Source of the DNA: DATBWZ01 sp036514535
GTDB lineage: Bacteria; JAMCPX01; DATBWZ01
DNA: 63,909 nucleotides
NCBI GenBank assembly: GCA_036514535.1
Contig: DATBWZ010000109.1
Span: 1 to 63,909 of the forward strand
Reading direction: 5' to 3'
Shown: one piece after another, positions 7,728-16,274 of the stretch
Numbering within the stretch: the first letter of the stretch is position 1
Layout of the letters: every line of letters starts with the position of its first letter
Notes under the pieces: generated by a model
Told to the model about the DNA's origin: nothing
Seen by the model: only the letters and a program-made list of their open reading frames with translations
Database searches by the model: none
Position numbers and translations under genes: made by a program

Positions 7728-8539
7728 GTCCGTTTTTTTATTTTAATTATAACGTTTCCGGGCTTAATTTCGTCTATTACGTAAGTGTATCCCCTTTCTT
7801 CAAGTTTTGGAAGAAGGAACACGGGCTTGCGTTCGTGCTCAATGACAAGGGTTTTGCCTTTTCCCATCTCTGAAAGAACGGATAGTATCAGTTCCATGGG
7901 TTGAGGCGGTTCAAGGCCCTTTACATCAACAAATATGTTTTCCCCCTCTTTTCTGATCCGTTTTTCCGGAGCGAGTTCCTCATAGGCAATTCCCGTTGTT
8001 TTTTTAATGCTATCCTTTTTGTAAAAATAGACCTTGTAATGCTCATCCGCTACTTTTTCTGTATAACTTAAAAACCCCTTTTTTTCCAGCAGATCATAGA
8101 GCGGCCCTGGCTCAAAAATCGCTTCAAGAAGGAATATCTGCCCTTGTTTCAGTGAACGGACTGCTTCCATGATTTTGCCGAAGGGCTCTTCTCCGCGGTG
8201 GAGCATTTCCCTTGCATCAAGTGTTACTATATCTTCCGTTTTAACACCGGTTACTTCAGGTGGAGGGAACTCAGGGCCTCTTTTTAATTCAGGAATGCCT
8301 GCCAGTTCAGTATGGCTTAATTCATAGCCAACGGCATGGTTTAATTCTTTTAGCAGACCCCTCAGGCTTACTCCCGCAACCTTTGCTGCCTTTTCCACAG
8401 TGGCTAATTTTGCGATCGTATTTCTTAATAGGGACTTTTTGAGAAGTTTAAAGTGGGGGTTGTAATTAACAAGAATATCAAGCAGGTGCGGGTATTTTTT
8501 AAGTATCCCTCCTATTTTTGAATCTTTTGTTATTATCAT
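7724..8539 (-). CDS. DUF1858 plus two DUF2249 domains
   Basis: The N-terminal 65 residues match the DUF1858/ScdA-N helical domain (KIGGILKKYPHLLDILVNYNPHFKLL). Two DUF2249 modules follow: one begins near VTLDAREM, the second near IFVDVKGLEPPQPM, each with the small alpha/beta fold of the TusA-like group. Proteins of this type recur beside nor, nir and NnrS genes and are presumed to help NO stress or metal-centre handling; the reaction is unknown. The start is the ATG at 8539, which has GAGGAG three bases upstream; a TTG at 8557 is less likely. The gene starts 7 bases after the DUF59 gene ends. Confidence 0.8.
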   Translation of the reverse strand: MIITKDSKIGGILKKYPHLLDILVNYNPHFKLLKKSLLRNTIAKLATVEKAAKVAGVSLRGLLKELNHAVGYELSHTELAGIPELKRGPEFPPPEVTGVKTEDIVTLDAREMLHRGEEPFGKIMEAVRSLKQGQIFLLEAIFEPGPLYDLLEKKGFLSYTEKVADEHYKVYFYKKDSIKKTTGIAYEELAPEKRIRKEGENIFVDVKGLEPPQPMELILSVLSEMGKGKTLVIEHERKPVFLLPKLEERGYTYVIDEIKPGNVIIKIKKRT

Positions 8540-8546
8540 AGTCTCC

Positions 8547-8843
8547 TCAAATTCCAAGTTTAAACCTGGCGGATTCGGTCATCCTCTCCGGCGTCCAGAC
8601 CGGTTCCCATACCAGTTCTACAGTTACATTTTTTACAAATGGAATGGTCCTGATTGCGTTTTCTGCTCCGGTTGTGATGCTTCCGTGTAATGGACATCCG
8701 CGCGTGGTGAGCGTCATCTTTACATATATATCTTCTCCGGTTATCTGTATATCGTAGACAAGCCCCAGTTCCACGAGATTAAGGCCTATCTCAGGGTCAA
8801 CAACATTCTCAAGTGCTTTTAGCACCAGTTCTTTTGTTAGCAT
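8547..8843 (-). CDS. DUF59/MIP18-family Fe-S assembly-type protein
   Basis: A 98-residue single-domain protein with the DUF59 hallmarks: VVDPEIGLNLVELGLVYDI near the start and the conserved Cys in TTRGCPLHG near residue 50. Relatives (SufT, PaaD, the MIP18 domain) help mature iron-sulfur or other metal centres. Its position between an NnrS-like membrane protein and a DUF2249 protein, upstream of norCB, suggests a role in repairing or assembling NO-damaged metal centres; this is inference from context. A GGAGG site precedes the ATG. Confidence 0.85.
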   Translation of the reverse strand: MLTKELVLKALENVVDPEIGLNLVELGLVYDIQITGEDIYVKMTLTTRGCPLHGSITTGAENAIRTIPFVKNVTVELVWEPVWTPERMTESARFKLGI

Positions 8844-8852
8844 ATTTACCTC

Positions 8853-10127
8853 CTATTTTCTGAATACATTGGCAATATTCCAGAAAAATAACACTGCGCC
8901 GAAAAGCATTGCAAGCGCAGAAAACCTAATCAGCATTATATTTGAAAGCGCTGCGCCAATGCTAATGCCGGCTATGCCGCCCGTCCAGAAGTAGAGAATT
9001 GGCTGAATCAATGGTTCGCTTACCATATCCTTGGTCATAGGGACCTTTTCAATGCCGATCTTTGAACTGTATTTGTTGTACCATACAAGGAATGGAACAA
9101 TCTTGTGCATCATTCCCATTATGTAAAGTCCGGCAAAACCTAACAGGAGAAGGATTGAAGGCAGATAATGCCATTGAAATGGCGCATCAGTCAGAAACAC
9201 AACTGTTCCAGTAATGGTTGCAAGGGCAAGCATGCTTTTTGCGATAATTGTTCCATAAATTGCAGTATCAATCTTCTTTCGCATCCTCGCTCTGAAGATT
9301 ACCGCCATCTGGATCAGGTAGAGAATAACACCTGAGAGTATCAGAAGGAGTGAAATAAAACCCAATCCCTGTGTATTTTTAAATAACGGCGAGATAGCCA
9401 GTCCGAGCGTGCCTGCTGTTATGGATAAAATGGAGAGGCTGGCGTATTTTGTTGGAAAGTTATGCGAGAGGATAAACATTGGTATCAGTTGATATGAAAC
9501 ACCCATTGTGGTAATCGTTATCCATCCAAGCGCTGAGAGAATAAAGTGAGAGAAAATTAGAGAGAGAGGATTTCTGATGAATCCTGCTTTAAGGTTTGCT
9601 CCCAGCAGAGGACCAAGGATTGCCGTTGCGAACAAAAAGACGCATCCGGCAATCACATGCCATATCACGATGTCCCTTCTGATTGATTTGACTATTGTAG
9701 CCGAAATATTGAATAAAAAAATTAAAAGGGAAAGCGAAACGATTCCTGTGAATATACCAAGATAGGATTGTTTCAGAATAAAAGAAAAAACTGTTCCTAT
9801 AAGCCCGGATAGAAAGACCCAGTAGTTCAATTTGCCGAGAGGCTCGCTGAACAGGGATGTTTCTGCAATCACGGGGATGAACTGGAACATGGCGCCGAGC
9901 ATTATCATCGTAATGAATCCAAGGGCAAAAATGTGCGCCAATCCAAGGACAAAGGGCGAACGAATATAGTGCTCTGCCATGATTTCCGGCTTTATAACGA
10001 TCAGAAGAACACCGGCAATGAGAAATGTCATCCCGGTAATAAGATACCTGAATGGCAGGCTTAATTTAGGCGCATTCGGAGTGGATAAAGATTCAACCGG
10101 TTTGAAGAATGTTTTTGCCGCATCCAT
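8853..10127 (-). CDS. NnrS/haem-copper-oxidase-I-like 12-helix membrane protein
   Basis: The 424-residue protein has about 12 membrane helices. Conserved-looking histidines lie in GLAHIFALGFI, VIWHVIAG, FSHFILSALGW, FQWHYLP and MMHKIVPF. The H-x-x-x-LGF start of helix 2-3 and the MxGAMFQFIP stretch resemble the NnrS-like membrane proteins found beside denitrification genes. It lacks the full ligand set of a catalytic oxidase. It heads the cluster nnrS-like, DUF59, DUF2249. No Shine-Dalgarno precedes the ATG, and the predicted transcription start coincides with its A. Its role in NO tolerance is inferred. Confidence 0.65.
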   Translation of the reverse strand: MDAAKTFFKPVESLSTPNAPKLSLPFRYLITGMTFLIAGVLLIVIKPEIMAEHYIRSPFVLGLAHIFALGFITMIMLGAMFQFIPVIAETSLFSEPLGKLNYWVFLSGLIGTVFSFILKQSYLGIFTGIVSLSLLIFLFNISATIVKSIRRDIVIWHVIAGCVFLFATAILGPLLGANLKAGFIRNPLSLIFSHFILSALGWITITTMGVSYQLIPMFILSHNFPTKYASLSILSITAGTLGLAISPLFKNTQGLGFISLLLILSGVILYLIQMAVIFRARMRKKIDTAIYGTIIAKSMLALATITGTVVFLTDAPFQWHYLPSILLLLGFAGLYIMGMMHKIVPFLVWYNKYSSKIGIEKVPMTKDMVSEPLIQPILYFWTGGIAGISIGAALSNIMLIRFSALAMLFGAVLFFWNIANVFRK

Positions 10128-10133
10128 ACTTAT

Positions 10134-10175
10134 AATATAATTCTGAGACAGGATAAGGGCAATGATTTAAATCAT
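10134..10175 (-). promoter_or_regulatory. Crp/Fnr-type promoter of the NnrS-like operon
   Basis: A second exact copy of ATGATTTAAATCAT lies at 10162-10175, with TATATT at 10134-10139. The centre-to-centre distance is 32 bp, identical to norC. The implied start is base 10127, the A of the ATG, so the message would be leaderless. Confidence 0.7.
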
Positions 10176-10295
10176 AATATAATAAACAATGTTCAGACTA
10201 TACTTTTGATTTTTGCAGACTGCGCCTGCTCTCTAAGCAGTTTTTTATTTACCATGCTTTGTTATCTGTCATAATTATTTTTTAATTGAGAATGA

Positions 10296-11672
10296 TTAAA
10301 ATTCTATTCCCACAAACACCCCGTTGTAGGTTCGCATATTCTGATTGAGCGCAACTGTATTGCTTCCGTATGTTATCGTTGTCTTTGGATAGCCGAGAAA
10401 ATCCCCATCGTAGCCAACATTCAGAGTATAGGAATGATTTACGGGTATAGTTACCCCTATGTTTGTAAAAACCTCAACCTTTGGATTGCCTGTTATTGCC
10501 CGGTTATCCTTGTTGTCAATAAGATTGTATGCGCCGCCGATAATTCCCCTTACAGTCAGGGATTCAAAGAGCGGGATTCCAAAATTTACTCCGGCTGCGG
10601 GCCCGAGGAACATCCTGGTAAAATCCTGAGCGCTGAAGTATGTTATCCTTGCTCCTGCTGACGGTTCAATATAATACCGGCTGAATTTTTTGCCTGTCGC
10701 TGTTATTGTAACCATTGGCGTAGCGTCTGCCTTGATTTCACTCACAGACGGATTCTGCAATTCATAAATAGTATTATCGTAGGCGTAATATTTAGTGGGA
10801 TAGTAGGAACTGCCCAGCGCAAAGATTATTCCGACCGGCTCCGAAATAATCGCGTCCAAACCAACACCGCCCCTCAGATAGAATCCGAGGGCTGAATATG
10901 TTTCCACACTGATCCCTCCGCCAAGAAATGGCTGAACCCTCATGGGTTTTGTTGCCGTGGCTGCTTTCTGGGGAATTTTGACAGGAGCGGGCATTTGTGC
11001 TTGCTTTTGCTGAGGGGCTGGTTTTTCAGGAGCGGGTTTTTCTGGAGGCTTTTTCTCGGGTTCAGGCTTTTTGGTTACAATCGCTCCTGGAATCGTAAAT
11101 TGCAGCGTAGCCCCGAACCCGGCGCTGGCAGAAATTGACAGGACATAAGAGTGCATGCCCGGAGGCACATCTATCCGCACAGTGGTTTTGGCTGAGGGAA
11201 TAATATCCACGATGTTTTCATATTTCTCCTCACCGACACTCTTGGGTGTTACGCGATAGACATCGTATGTCTCCTCATCCCGTTCAACAATGAGTTCAAT
11301 AAGGTCGGGAATAATCGGAGAATAGGCATCAAGATTGAGCCGCATTTCAATTATAACAGAAAGCGGTCCTGTCATCTCTACCATCATTGGCTGCTGGTAT
11401 GTAATCTCGTAATAGGATGTCCTTCTGCCGTCTTCTGTCAGAATGTATCTTTTTGCAGGTGCGGTAAGCTTGATAGGATATGCTGCCTGCTGCTGGGCGT
11501 GGAGGGGGGGTAGGAGAAGTAGTGTAGTGAGTAGAGAGATAGTAAGTAGGTGGATAGATGCAGGGGCAAACCCATATCTCTGCCCTCTTTGCAGGGGCAG
11601 GACATGTCGCGCCCTTTTTATAAACATACCCAGGTATCTGGCCATTTTCACAATTATTCTTTTAATTACCAT
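10296..11672 (-). CDS. Predicted outer-membrane beta-barrel protein with periplasmic domain
   Basis: A hydrophobic stretch (LLTISLLTTLLLLPPLHA near residues 42-60) looks like a signal peptide cut before QQQAAYP. A beta-rich periplasmic domain covers about 65-200. A Pro/Lys linker (KPEPEKKPPEKPAPEKPAPQ) near 205-225 is followed by a C-terminal half of alternating strands with Gly and aromatic residues, ending in a strand that finishes with Phe (VFVGIEF), typical for Bam-inserted barrels. About 40 residues precede the signal peptide and are coded partly by a palindromic repeat, so the annotated start may be wrong. I know no close family. It follows the giant lipoprotein, probably in one transcript. 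Confidence 0.65.
   Translation of the reverse strand: MVIKRIIVKMARYLGMFIKRARHVLPLQRGQRYGFAPASIHLLTISLLTTLLLLPPLHAQQQAAYPIKLTAPAKRYILTEDGRRTSYYEITYQQPMMVEMTGPLSVIIEMRLNLDAYSPIIPDLIELIVERDEETYDVYRVTPKSVGEEKYENIVDIIPSAKTTVRIDVPPGMHSYVLSISASAGFGATLQFTIPGAIVTKKPEPEKKPPEKPAPEKPAPQQKQAQMPAPVKIPQKAATATKPMRVQPFLGGGISVETYSALGFYLRGGVGLDAIISEPVGIIFALGSSYYPTKYYAYDNTIYELQNPSVSEIKADATPMVTITATGKKFSRYYIEPSAGARITYFSAQDFTRMFLGPAAGVNFGIPLFESLTVRGIIGGAYNLIDNKDNRAITGNPKVEVFTNIGVTIPVNHSYTLNVGYDGDFLGYPKTTITYGSNTVALNQNMRTYNGVFVGIEF
11561..11615 (-). repeat. Palindromic GC-rich repeat inside the barrel gene's 5' end
   Basis: Two imperfect palindromes sit side by side: GGGGCA...TGCCCT (11563-11586) and GGGGCAGGACATGTCGCGCCC (11593-11613). 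They resemble the GGGGCAGGT-type elements at 11694-11720 and 60940-60968. Here the element codes for residues before the signal peptide. Confidence 0.5.
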
Positions 11673-11693
11673 AATTCACCCCATATAAATCCT

Positions 11694-11720
11694 GGGGGCA
11701 GGTGCAAGACCCGCCCCTAC
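11694..11720. repeat. REP-like palindromic element, copy 1
   Basis: GGGGCAGGT (11695-11703) and ACCCGCCCC (11709-11717) form a stem with one mismatch and a 5-base loop. TAC and an AT-rich stretch ending in GCGCCG follow. It fills the 53-base gap between the giant lipoprotein and the barrel gene and may also act as a transcriptional stem-loop. Confidence 0.55.
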
Positions 11721-11725
11721 AATAT

Positions 11726-14700
11726 TTATTGCGCCGGTGTCGCAGTGTTATCACTGTAATTTGTGACCCAGCACTTATTGCCTGCTCGAGTGAACGCAAT
11801 TGAGTAGTTCCAGTTGGCAGGTGTGCCAGAGGCAAAGCCTCCAATGACTGATGGTCCTGTGAGCGGATTAAGGTCAATCACATACACATTATTGTCAGTG
11901 CCCCCGGACTCTCCAAAGTAGAGCAGTGCTCCGTCAGGGGTCAGAGTAAGTGAACCACTGTTGTTTATACCTGATGCTGTAAAATCATAGTTTGTGTAAC
12001 TCAGTGTGTCAATATCAGCCCTATACATATATCCGCCCCAGTCAAAGGCATACAGATACAAACTATAAGGATCAATTGCAATCTCTGCATCCCAGGGTGT
12101 CCAGACATTCGGGATTACTGTCTGGATTCTTCTATCCCGGGCATCAATTACAACAATCCTGGAATTATTCACAACAAATACCTGCTCCCCATCCGGAGAG
12201 AATGTAATCTCCCGTGGGTAGCCTGCGAGTAGTATGGTTTCAACAACCGCCCCGGACGAAGTGTCAATTATACTCACTTCATACTCCCATGAATGAGTGA
12301 CCCAGAGTTCATTGCCATCGGGCGAGACTGCTACTCCATAGGCATTTGAGCCAACATTGATAGTGTCAATTACTGTGTTTGAGTTGGTATCAATTACAGC
12401 CACATTACCATTACAATCATTGCCAACATAAGCCCTTGTGCCATCAAGCGATACAGCAACTGTGCTAGGACATCCGGTTATATTGGGTGGTCCAATTGTT
12501 GTTATTAAGGCATTTGTGAGTGCATTGATTACAGTAACATTACTTGAGCCATAATTCGCCACATACGCCTTCTGATTTGCTGGGCTAAGCACAGCAATTG
12601 CAACATCGTTCGGGCTCGTGCCTGTGGCGACACCTGCCCCTGATGCAGGCAATCCAGGAGGTGTACCGTTCCTGTGTCCTTCACTGATTCTAATGCTGAA
12701 CTCCTGGTAGTTTGAATAACCGCCATCTGCAGTCAGGTTAATTCCGAAGGTAACCTTTGTGCCTGGAGAAACTCCGCCTCCAATGCTTACAGAATATGCT
12801 GATGGTGCGGTCAGAATATCAAAATTGATGTTTGCATAGTTTATTGGGTTTGGTGAATTTATTGTGATGTCTCCGGATCCCCCGCAATTAAAAACGCAGG
12901 ATAATGTTGCAGCAACATTTGTCGCATTCGCACGGTAGTTGCGGAACCGGACATTTATGCCAACTGTTTCCCCTGGTTCTGCAAGTAGGTCAGCATCAGC
13001 AGGAGCAGGGTCATTTATAAAGACATTTCTGAGTTGTATATCTGGTATCACAGCAATGTTTATCCCAGAAGCACTTGATGTTCCAACATCTACCTGTGAG
13101 CCATAGTCCTGCCAGCCCTCCCTTGGGTCATTATCAAGATTAGCATTCCTGTCGTTAAATACATTTAACCAGTACTGGTTTGGCAAAACCTCAAGCAGGT
13201 AGTAGTTGCTTGTTGGTTCAATCCAGCCCTGCATTGAATTATTGTATGTACCTGCATTGACTGCCCAGTTGCTGATTCCGGCGCCAGAAGCAGTTCCCGA
13301 GATTGTTCTTATTCCAGGAATAGCGATATTAACCCCGCCTATAGTTCCTGTTCCAACTGTAACGGGAAAGATGCTTGCTATTGCACTTAATTCATTACTA
13401 CTATCAAGATAGAACCCATCCCTGTCCCTGGATGCAGCAACAATATAGGTTGAGTTGCCAAGTACTGTTAGTGAATATGTGCCGTCCGGATTAATGTCTG
13501 CTGCAGAGCCGGACATGGCACCTCCGCCACCGCCACCAAAGTCTGTTCCTGCCATAACAACCCAGCCAGGGGTGTAACCTGATACAGTTCCCTGAATGTT
13601 TACTCTGGGCTGGAGCGTGAAATTTAAGCCGGCGGTTCCGCAGGATGCCGACGACAGGGTAGTGAATGGCTCGCTGTTCAAATCTAATCTTCCGTTGCCA
13701 TTCAGGTCCTTTCCTGCAGCTAACAAAAACTGCCTGCCGATAAAGGACCCGCCATCAGATGGTGCAAACTGCTGCTCGTAAATTGTGAATGCCTGTGGTG
13801 TTGTGCTCCCGCTAACAGAAGTGAATGACCTGACATTTACAGGGGATTCGTCACCGAATCCCATAAAGTCAAGGCTTGCGATAATAGTATTTACACCTGC
13901 CCAGGAGGTGTCAGAGTCATTTATTGTGCCTGAGATTGTGCATGTTCCTCCCCATGGGCTATTGCCTACCCAGGTTTGTATGACATAATTTAGCCAGACC
14001 GAAGCATTTGGCATAACCTGAATTGGACCATTGCCCCATACAACAGGTTGAAACCCAACAAAGTCCTTGGCCGTATCATCAGAGCCGGCCCATTCATACT
14101 CTCCGCAGTCGTCAGTTCCGTTTATTGCATCATCATCAACGCCTGCAAAACCAGGCATGCCATCTGGACCAAAGCCATTTAGAATCTCGCATTTTCCATT
14201 ACTGTCCCTGTCAAGGCAGGCACGGATGTTTGTGTATTCACCAGGGGGAACATTCTGGAGGGTGAATTGGCCGCTTACATCAGTAGTTGCCTTTGCGAGG
14301 ATGGTATTATACTGCGGGTCAAGTGATAGATCCACAGTTGCCCCGCTTATTGGGTTCCAGGTGCATGGCTCATAAACCCAGCCAGTTATAGTTCCTGGCT
14401 GTCCGACAAAGGTATATGTCTTTACCACTGATGCTGTGCCTGTATTGCTTGCTACATCAGAAAGCGTGGCAGTCAGGGCATTGCCTCCATCACGCAGGGA
14501 AACAGAAATAGTTGTCGGTCCAGCAGCAACAAGTGGTCCGCTTCCAACGAGATTGCCGTTTGAATAGATGTTTACCGTGTTTCCTGCCATCTGTGCCTGG
14601 GTTGCCATGTTGTCTGTTGCAGAAACCTGTACGGCGGTCTGGAAAAGTGGGGTGTTAGGAAAATTATCTTCCCAGCATAACGGACCCTGTCCGCCCGGGC

Positions 14701-15982
14701 ATGTTGACTTGAAAAGCTGGTTTTGAGCAGGCGATGAAATAGTAACTGTTGGTGCGGTTTTATCATAATAAACCGTAATTGTTGAAGATGTGGCAGGATT
14801 GCCTGCAAGGTCGGTGACTGATGCAGAAAGGGTCTTTGTGCCCTCAGGGGTGAATGTGATCCGAATAATTGCAGAGCCATTACTCACTGCTCCTCCAACT
14901 GGTGCATCTCCTCCTGAAAGAGTGACTGTCTGGCCATTTTCAGCATCCGTTGTTACTGTAACATCCAGCTGCAACCCTGCTGTTCCTGTATCATAATCCC
15001 AGGTATCGTTCATCCATTGATTGTTTGATGGATATACAATTGCAATGTTAAGGGTTGTATCAAGGGTTACATTTACAGATGCTGATGTGCTTGAATTTCC
15101 TGCTAAATCAGCAACACCAGCAACGAGATTATTGCTGCCCTCGGTTAATGCTGTGCCCTGTGTTATTGTTGCGCTTCCGCTTGCAACTGTGCCTGTGCCA
15201 ATTGGATTGCCATTGGAGAACAAGGTTACGATCTGGTCATTCTCAGCATTCGTTGTAACTGTAATTGCAGTAGCAACTATTCCGCCGGGCGCTTCAGTTG
15301 CGTTGCACACATTATCACCGCAGATGGAGGGATTTATGCTGATGGTTGGCAAGGAATTGTCAACTGTAGATGGTACAGTGCTTGATGTTGCCTGTTTGCC
15401 AGCGCCGTCTGTTGCCCTTGCGGTAAAACTGTAGTTGCCATCAGAAACAGTGGCCGTGTCAAAATTAAGAGAATAGGGCGCGGTGGCATCTGTTCCGATT
15501 ACCGTAGTGCCCCTCAAGAATTCCACCTGTGTAATTCCATTTTTGTCCGATGCGCTTGCCGAAAATGTTATTATGCCCTTAATATATTGAGAAAGAGGAC
15601 TTAAAGTTACTGTGGGTGCAGCAGTATCAATCATAACCTTTACGCTTGCGCTGTTCATGTTTCCCTGTTCGTCGCTTGCTTGCGCAACAATGTTTATGCT
15701 CCCGTCGCCGAGATCTATCAGGGGTGCGCTGAAGTTGCCGTTTGCGTCAACCGCTGCATTCGCTGATTTACCGCCTCCTGAAACGGTTACGGTCTTTACG
15801 CCTGAGCCAGCATCCGAAACCTTGCCGGTAACATCAACCTTATTATCCTGAATTACTGCGCTGTCTGCCGGCGACGAGATTGAAATTGCCGGATTGCTTT
15901 CATCTGCAGGCAGTTCCACTTTATTGGTTCCGCAACCAAACGCTATAATAACAATAATAATGGGGATATAAATTTTATTCAT
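11726..15982 (-). CDS. Giant surface lipoprotein: Ig-like domains and YVTN beta-propeller
   Basis: The 1418-residue protein starts at the ATG at 15982 (AGGAGGGG just upstream; an earlier ATG at 16027 is rejected). Its first 20 residues end in an IIAFGC lipobox. The N-terminal third is a string of bacterial Ig-like repeats with the SPADSAV, SASDKNGITQVEF and DGAGKQATSS themes. Next come a carboxypeptidase-regulatory-like domain (ATTDVSGQFTLQNVPPGEY) and further SdrD/transthyretin-like modules. The last 300 residues are a YVTN-type beta-propeller (AYVGNDCNGNVAVIDT and repeats). It is probably surface or periplasmic, for adhesion or binding. A class II Crp/Fnr promoter precedes it, and it diverges from the nuo run. 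Confidence 0.85.
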   Translation of the reverse strand: MNKIYIPIIIVIIAFGCGTNKVELPADESNPAISISSPADSAVIQDNKVDVTGKVSDAGSGVKTVTVSGGGKSANAAVDANGNFSAPLIDLGDGSINIVAQASDEQGNMNSASVKVMIDTAAPTVTLSPLSQYIKGIITFSASASDKNGITQVEFLRGTTVIGTDATAPYSLNFDTATVSDGNYSFTARATDGAGKQATSSTVPSTVDNSLPTISINPSICGDNVCNATEAPGGIVATAITVTTNAENDQIVTLFSNGNPIGTGTVASGSATITQGTALTEGSNNLVAGVADLAGNSSTSASVNVTLDTTLNIAIVYPSNNQWMNDTWDYDTGTAGLQLDVTVTTDAENGQTVTLSGGDAPVGGAVSNGSAIIRITFTPEGTKTLSASVTDLAGNPATSSTITVYYDKTAPTVTISSPAQNQLFKSTCPGGQGPLCWEDNFPNTPLFQTAVQVSATDNMATQAQMAGNTVNIYSNGNLVGSGPLVAAGPTTISVSLRDGGNALTATLSDVASNTGTASVVKTYTFVGQPGTITGWVYEPCTWNPISGATVDLSLDPQYNTILAKATTDVSGQFTLQNVPPGEYTNIRACLDRDSNGKCEILNGFGPDGMPGFAGVDDDAINGTDDCGEYEWAGSDDTAKDFVGFQPVVWGNGPIQVMPNASVWLNYVIQTWVGNSPWGGTCTISGTINDSDTSWAGVNTIIASLDFMGFGDESPVNVRSFTSVSGSTTPQAFTIYEQQFAPSDGGSFIGRQFLLAAGKDLNGNGRLDLNSEPFTTLSSASCGTAGLNFTLQPRVNIQGTVSGYTPGWVVMAGTDFGGGGGGAMSGSAADINPDGTYSLTVLGNSTYIVAASRDRDGFYLDSSNELSAIASIFPVTVGTGTIGGVNIAIPGIRTISGTASGAGISNWAVNAGTYNNSMQGWIEPTSNYYLLEVLPNQYWLNVFNDRNANLDNDPREGWQDYGSQVDVGTSSASGINIAVIPDIQLRNVFINDPAPADADLLAEPGETVGINVRFRNYRANATNVAATLSCVFNCGGSGDITINSPNPINYANINFDILTAPSAYSVSIGGGVSPGTKVTFGINLTADGGYSNYQEFSIRISEGHRNGTPPGLPASGAGVATGTSPNDVAIAVLSPANQKAYVANYGSSNVTVINALTNALITTIGPPNITGCPSTVAVSLDGTRAYVGNDCNGNVAVIDTNSNTVIDTINVGSNAYGVAVSPDGNELWVTHSWEYEVSIIDTSSGAVVETILLAGYPREITFSPDGEQVFVVNNSRIVVIDARDRRIQTVIPNVWTPWDAEIAIDPYSLYLYAFDWGGYMYRADIDTLSYTNYDFTASGINNSGSLTLTPDGALLYFGESGGTDNNVYVIDLNPLTGPSVIGGFASGTPANWNYSIAFTRAGNKCWVTNYSDNTATPAQ

Positions 15983-16050
15983 AAGACCCCTCCTTTTATT
16001 CTTTGCATTAATGTGTAGATTTAACACACATGTCTTTTTGTGTCAAATAA

Positions 16051-16093
16051 ATTATATTTTTCAGGATAATAAAAGTCTGTGATATTTATCACA
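16051..16093 (-). promoter_or_regulatory. Crp-type operator and promoter of the giant lipoprotein
   Basis: TGTGATATTTATCACA (16078-16093) matches the Crp consensus TGTGA-N6-TCACA exactly. Reading the minus strand, TATAAT lies at 16051-16056. The 32 bp between centres puts the operator at -41.5 relative to a start near 16044. The leader would be about 62 bases. Confidence 0.7.
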
Positions 16094-16109
16094 AAGCCAT
16101 ACAATTTTC

Positions 16110-16138
16110 TTGACTTTAAAAAGAATTGCGAGCATTGT
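16110..16138 (+). promoter_or_regulatory. Possible promoter of the nuo gene run
   Basis: TTGACT (16110-16115) is followed after 17 bp by the weak hexamer CATTGT (16133-16138). If used, the start near 16145 would place the Crp-type site at about -60, a class I position. The weak -10 makes this tentative. The rest of the 246-base gap shows nothing clear. Confidence 0.3.
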
Positions 16139-16274
16139 AATTTTTGGATTTATACAGGGTATATTAGATAGCTTACCTGCGGATTGCAAGAGCGATTCCG
16201 CAAGATTTCTTCTCTGATGCCCGCAATGGCGAAACAGAATATTTCTGGTGCCCTGCTGGAGGCAGATTTAGTTT

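Noticed and set aside
10226..10246. CTGCT-CTCTA-AGCAG hairpin followed by six Ts on the plus strand, as a terminator
   Set aside because: Both flanking genes are on the minus strand, so no plus-strand message ends here; on the minus strand the T-run is missing.
12000..15900. Many plus-strand reading frames of 60-137 codons opposite the giant lipoprotein
   Set aside because: They mirror the repetitive, Thr/Ser/Ala/Val-rich codons of the lipoprotein, have no ribosome sites and no recognisable proteins.
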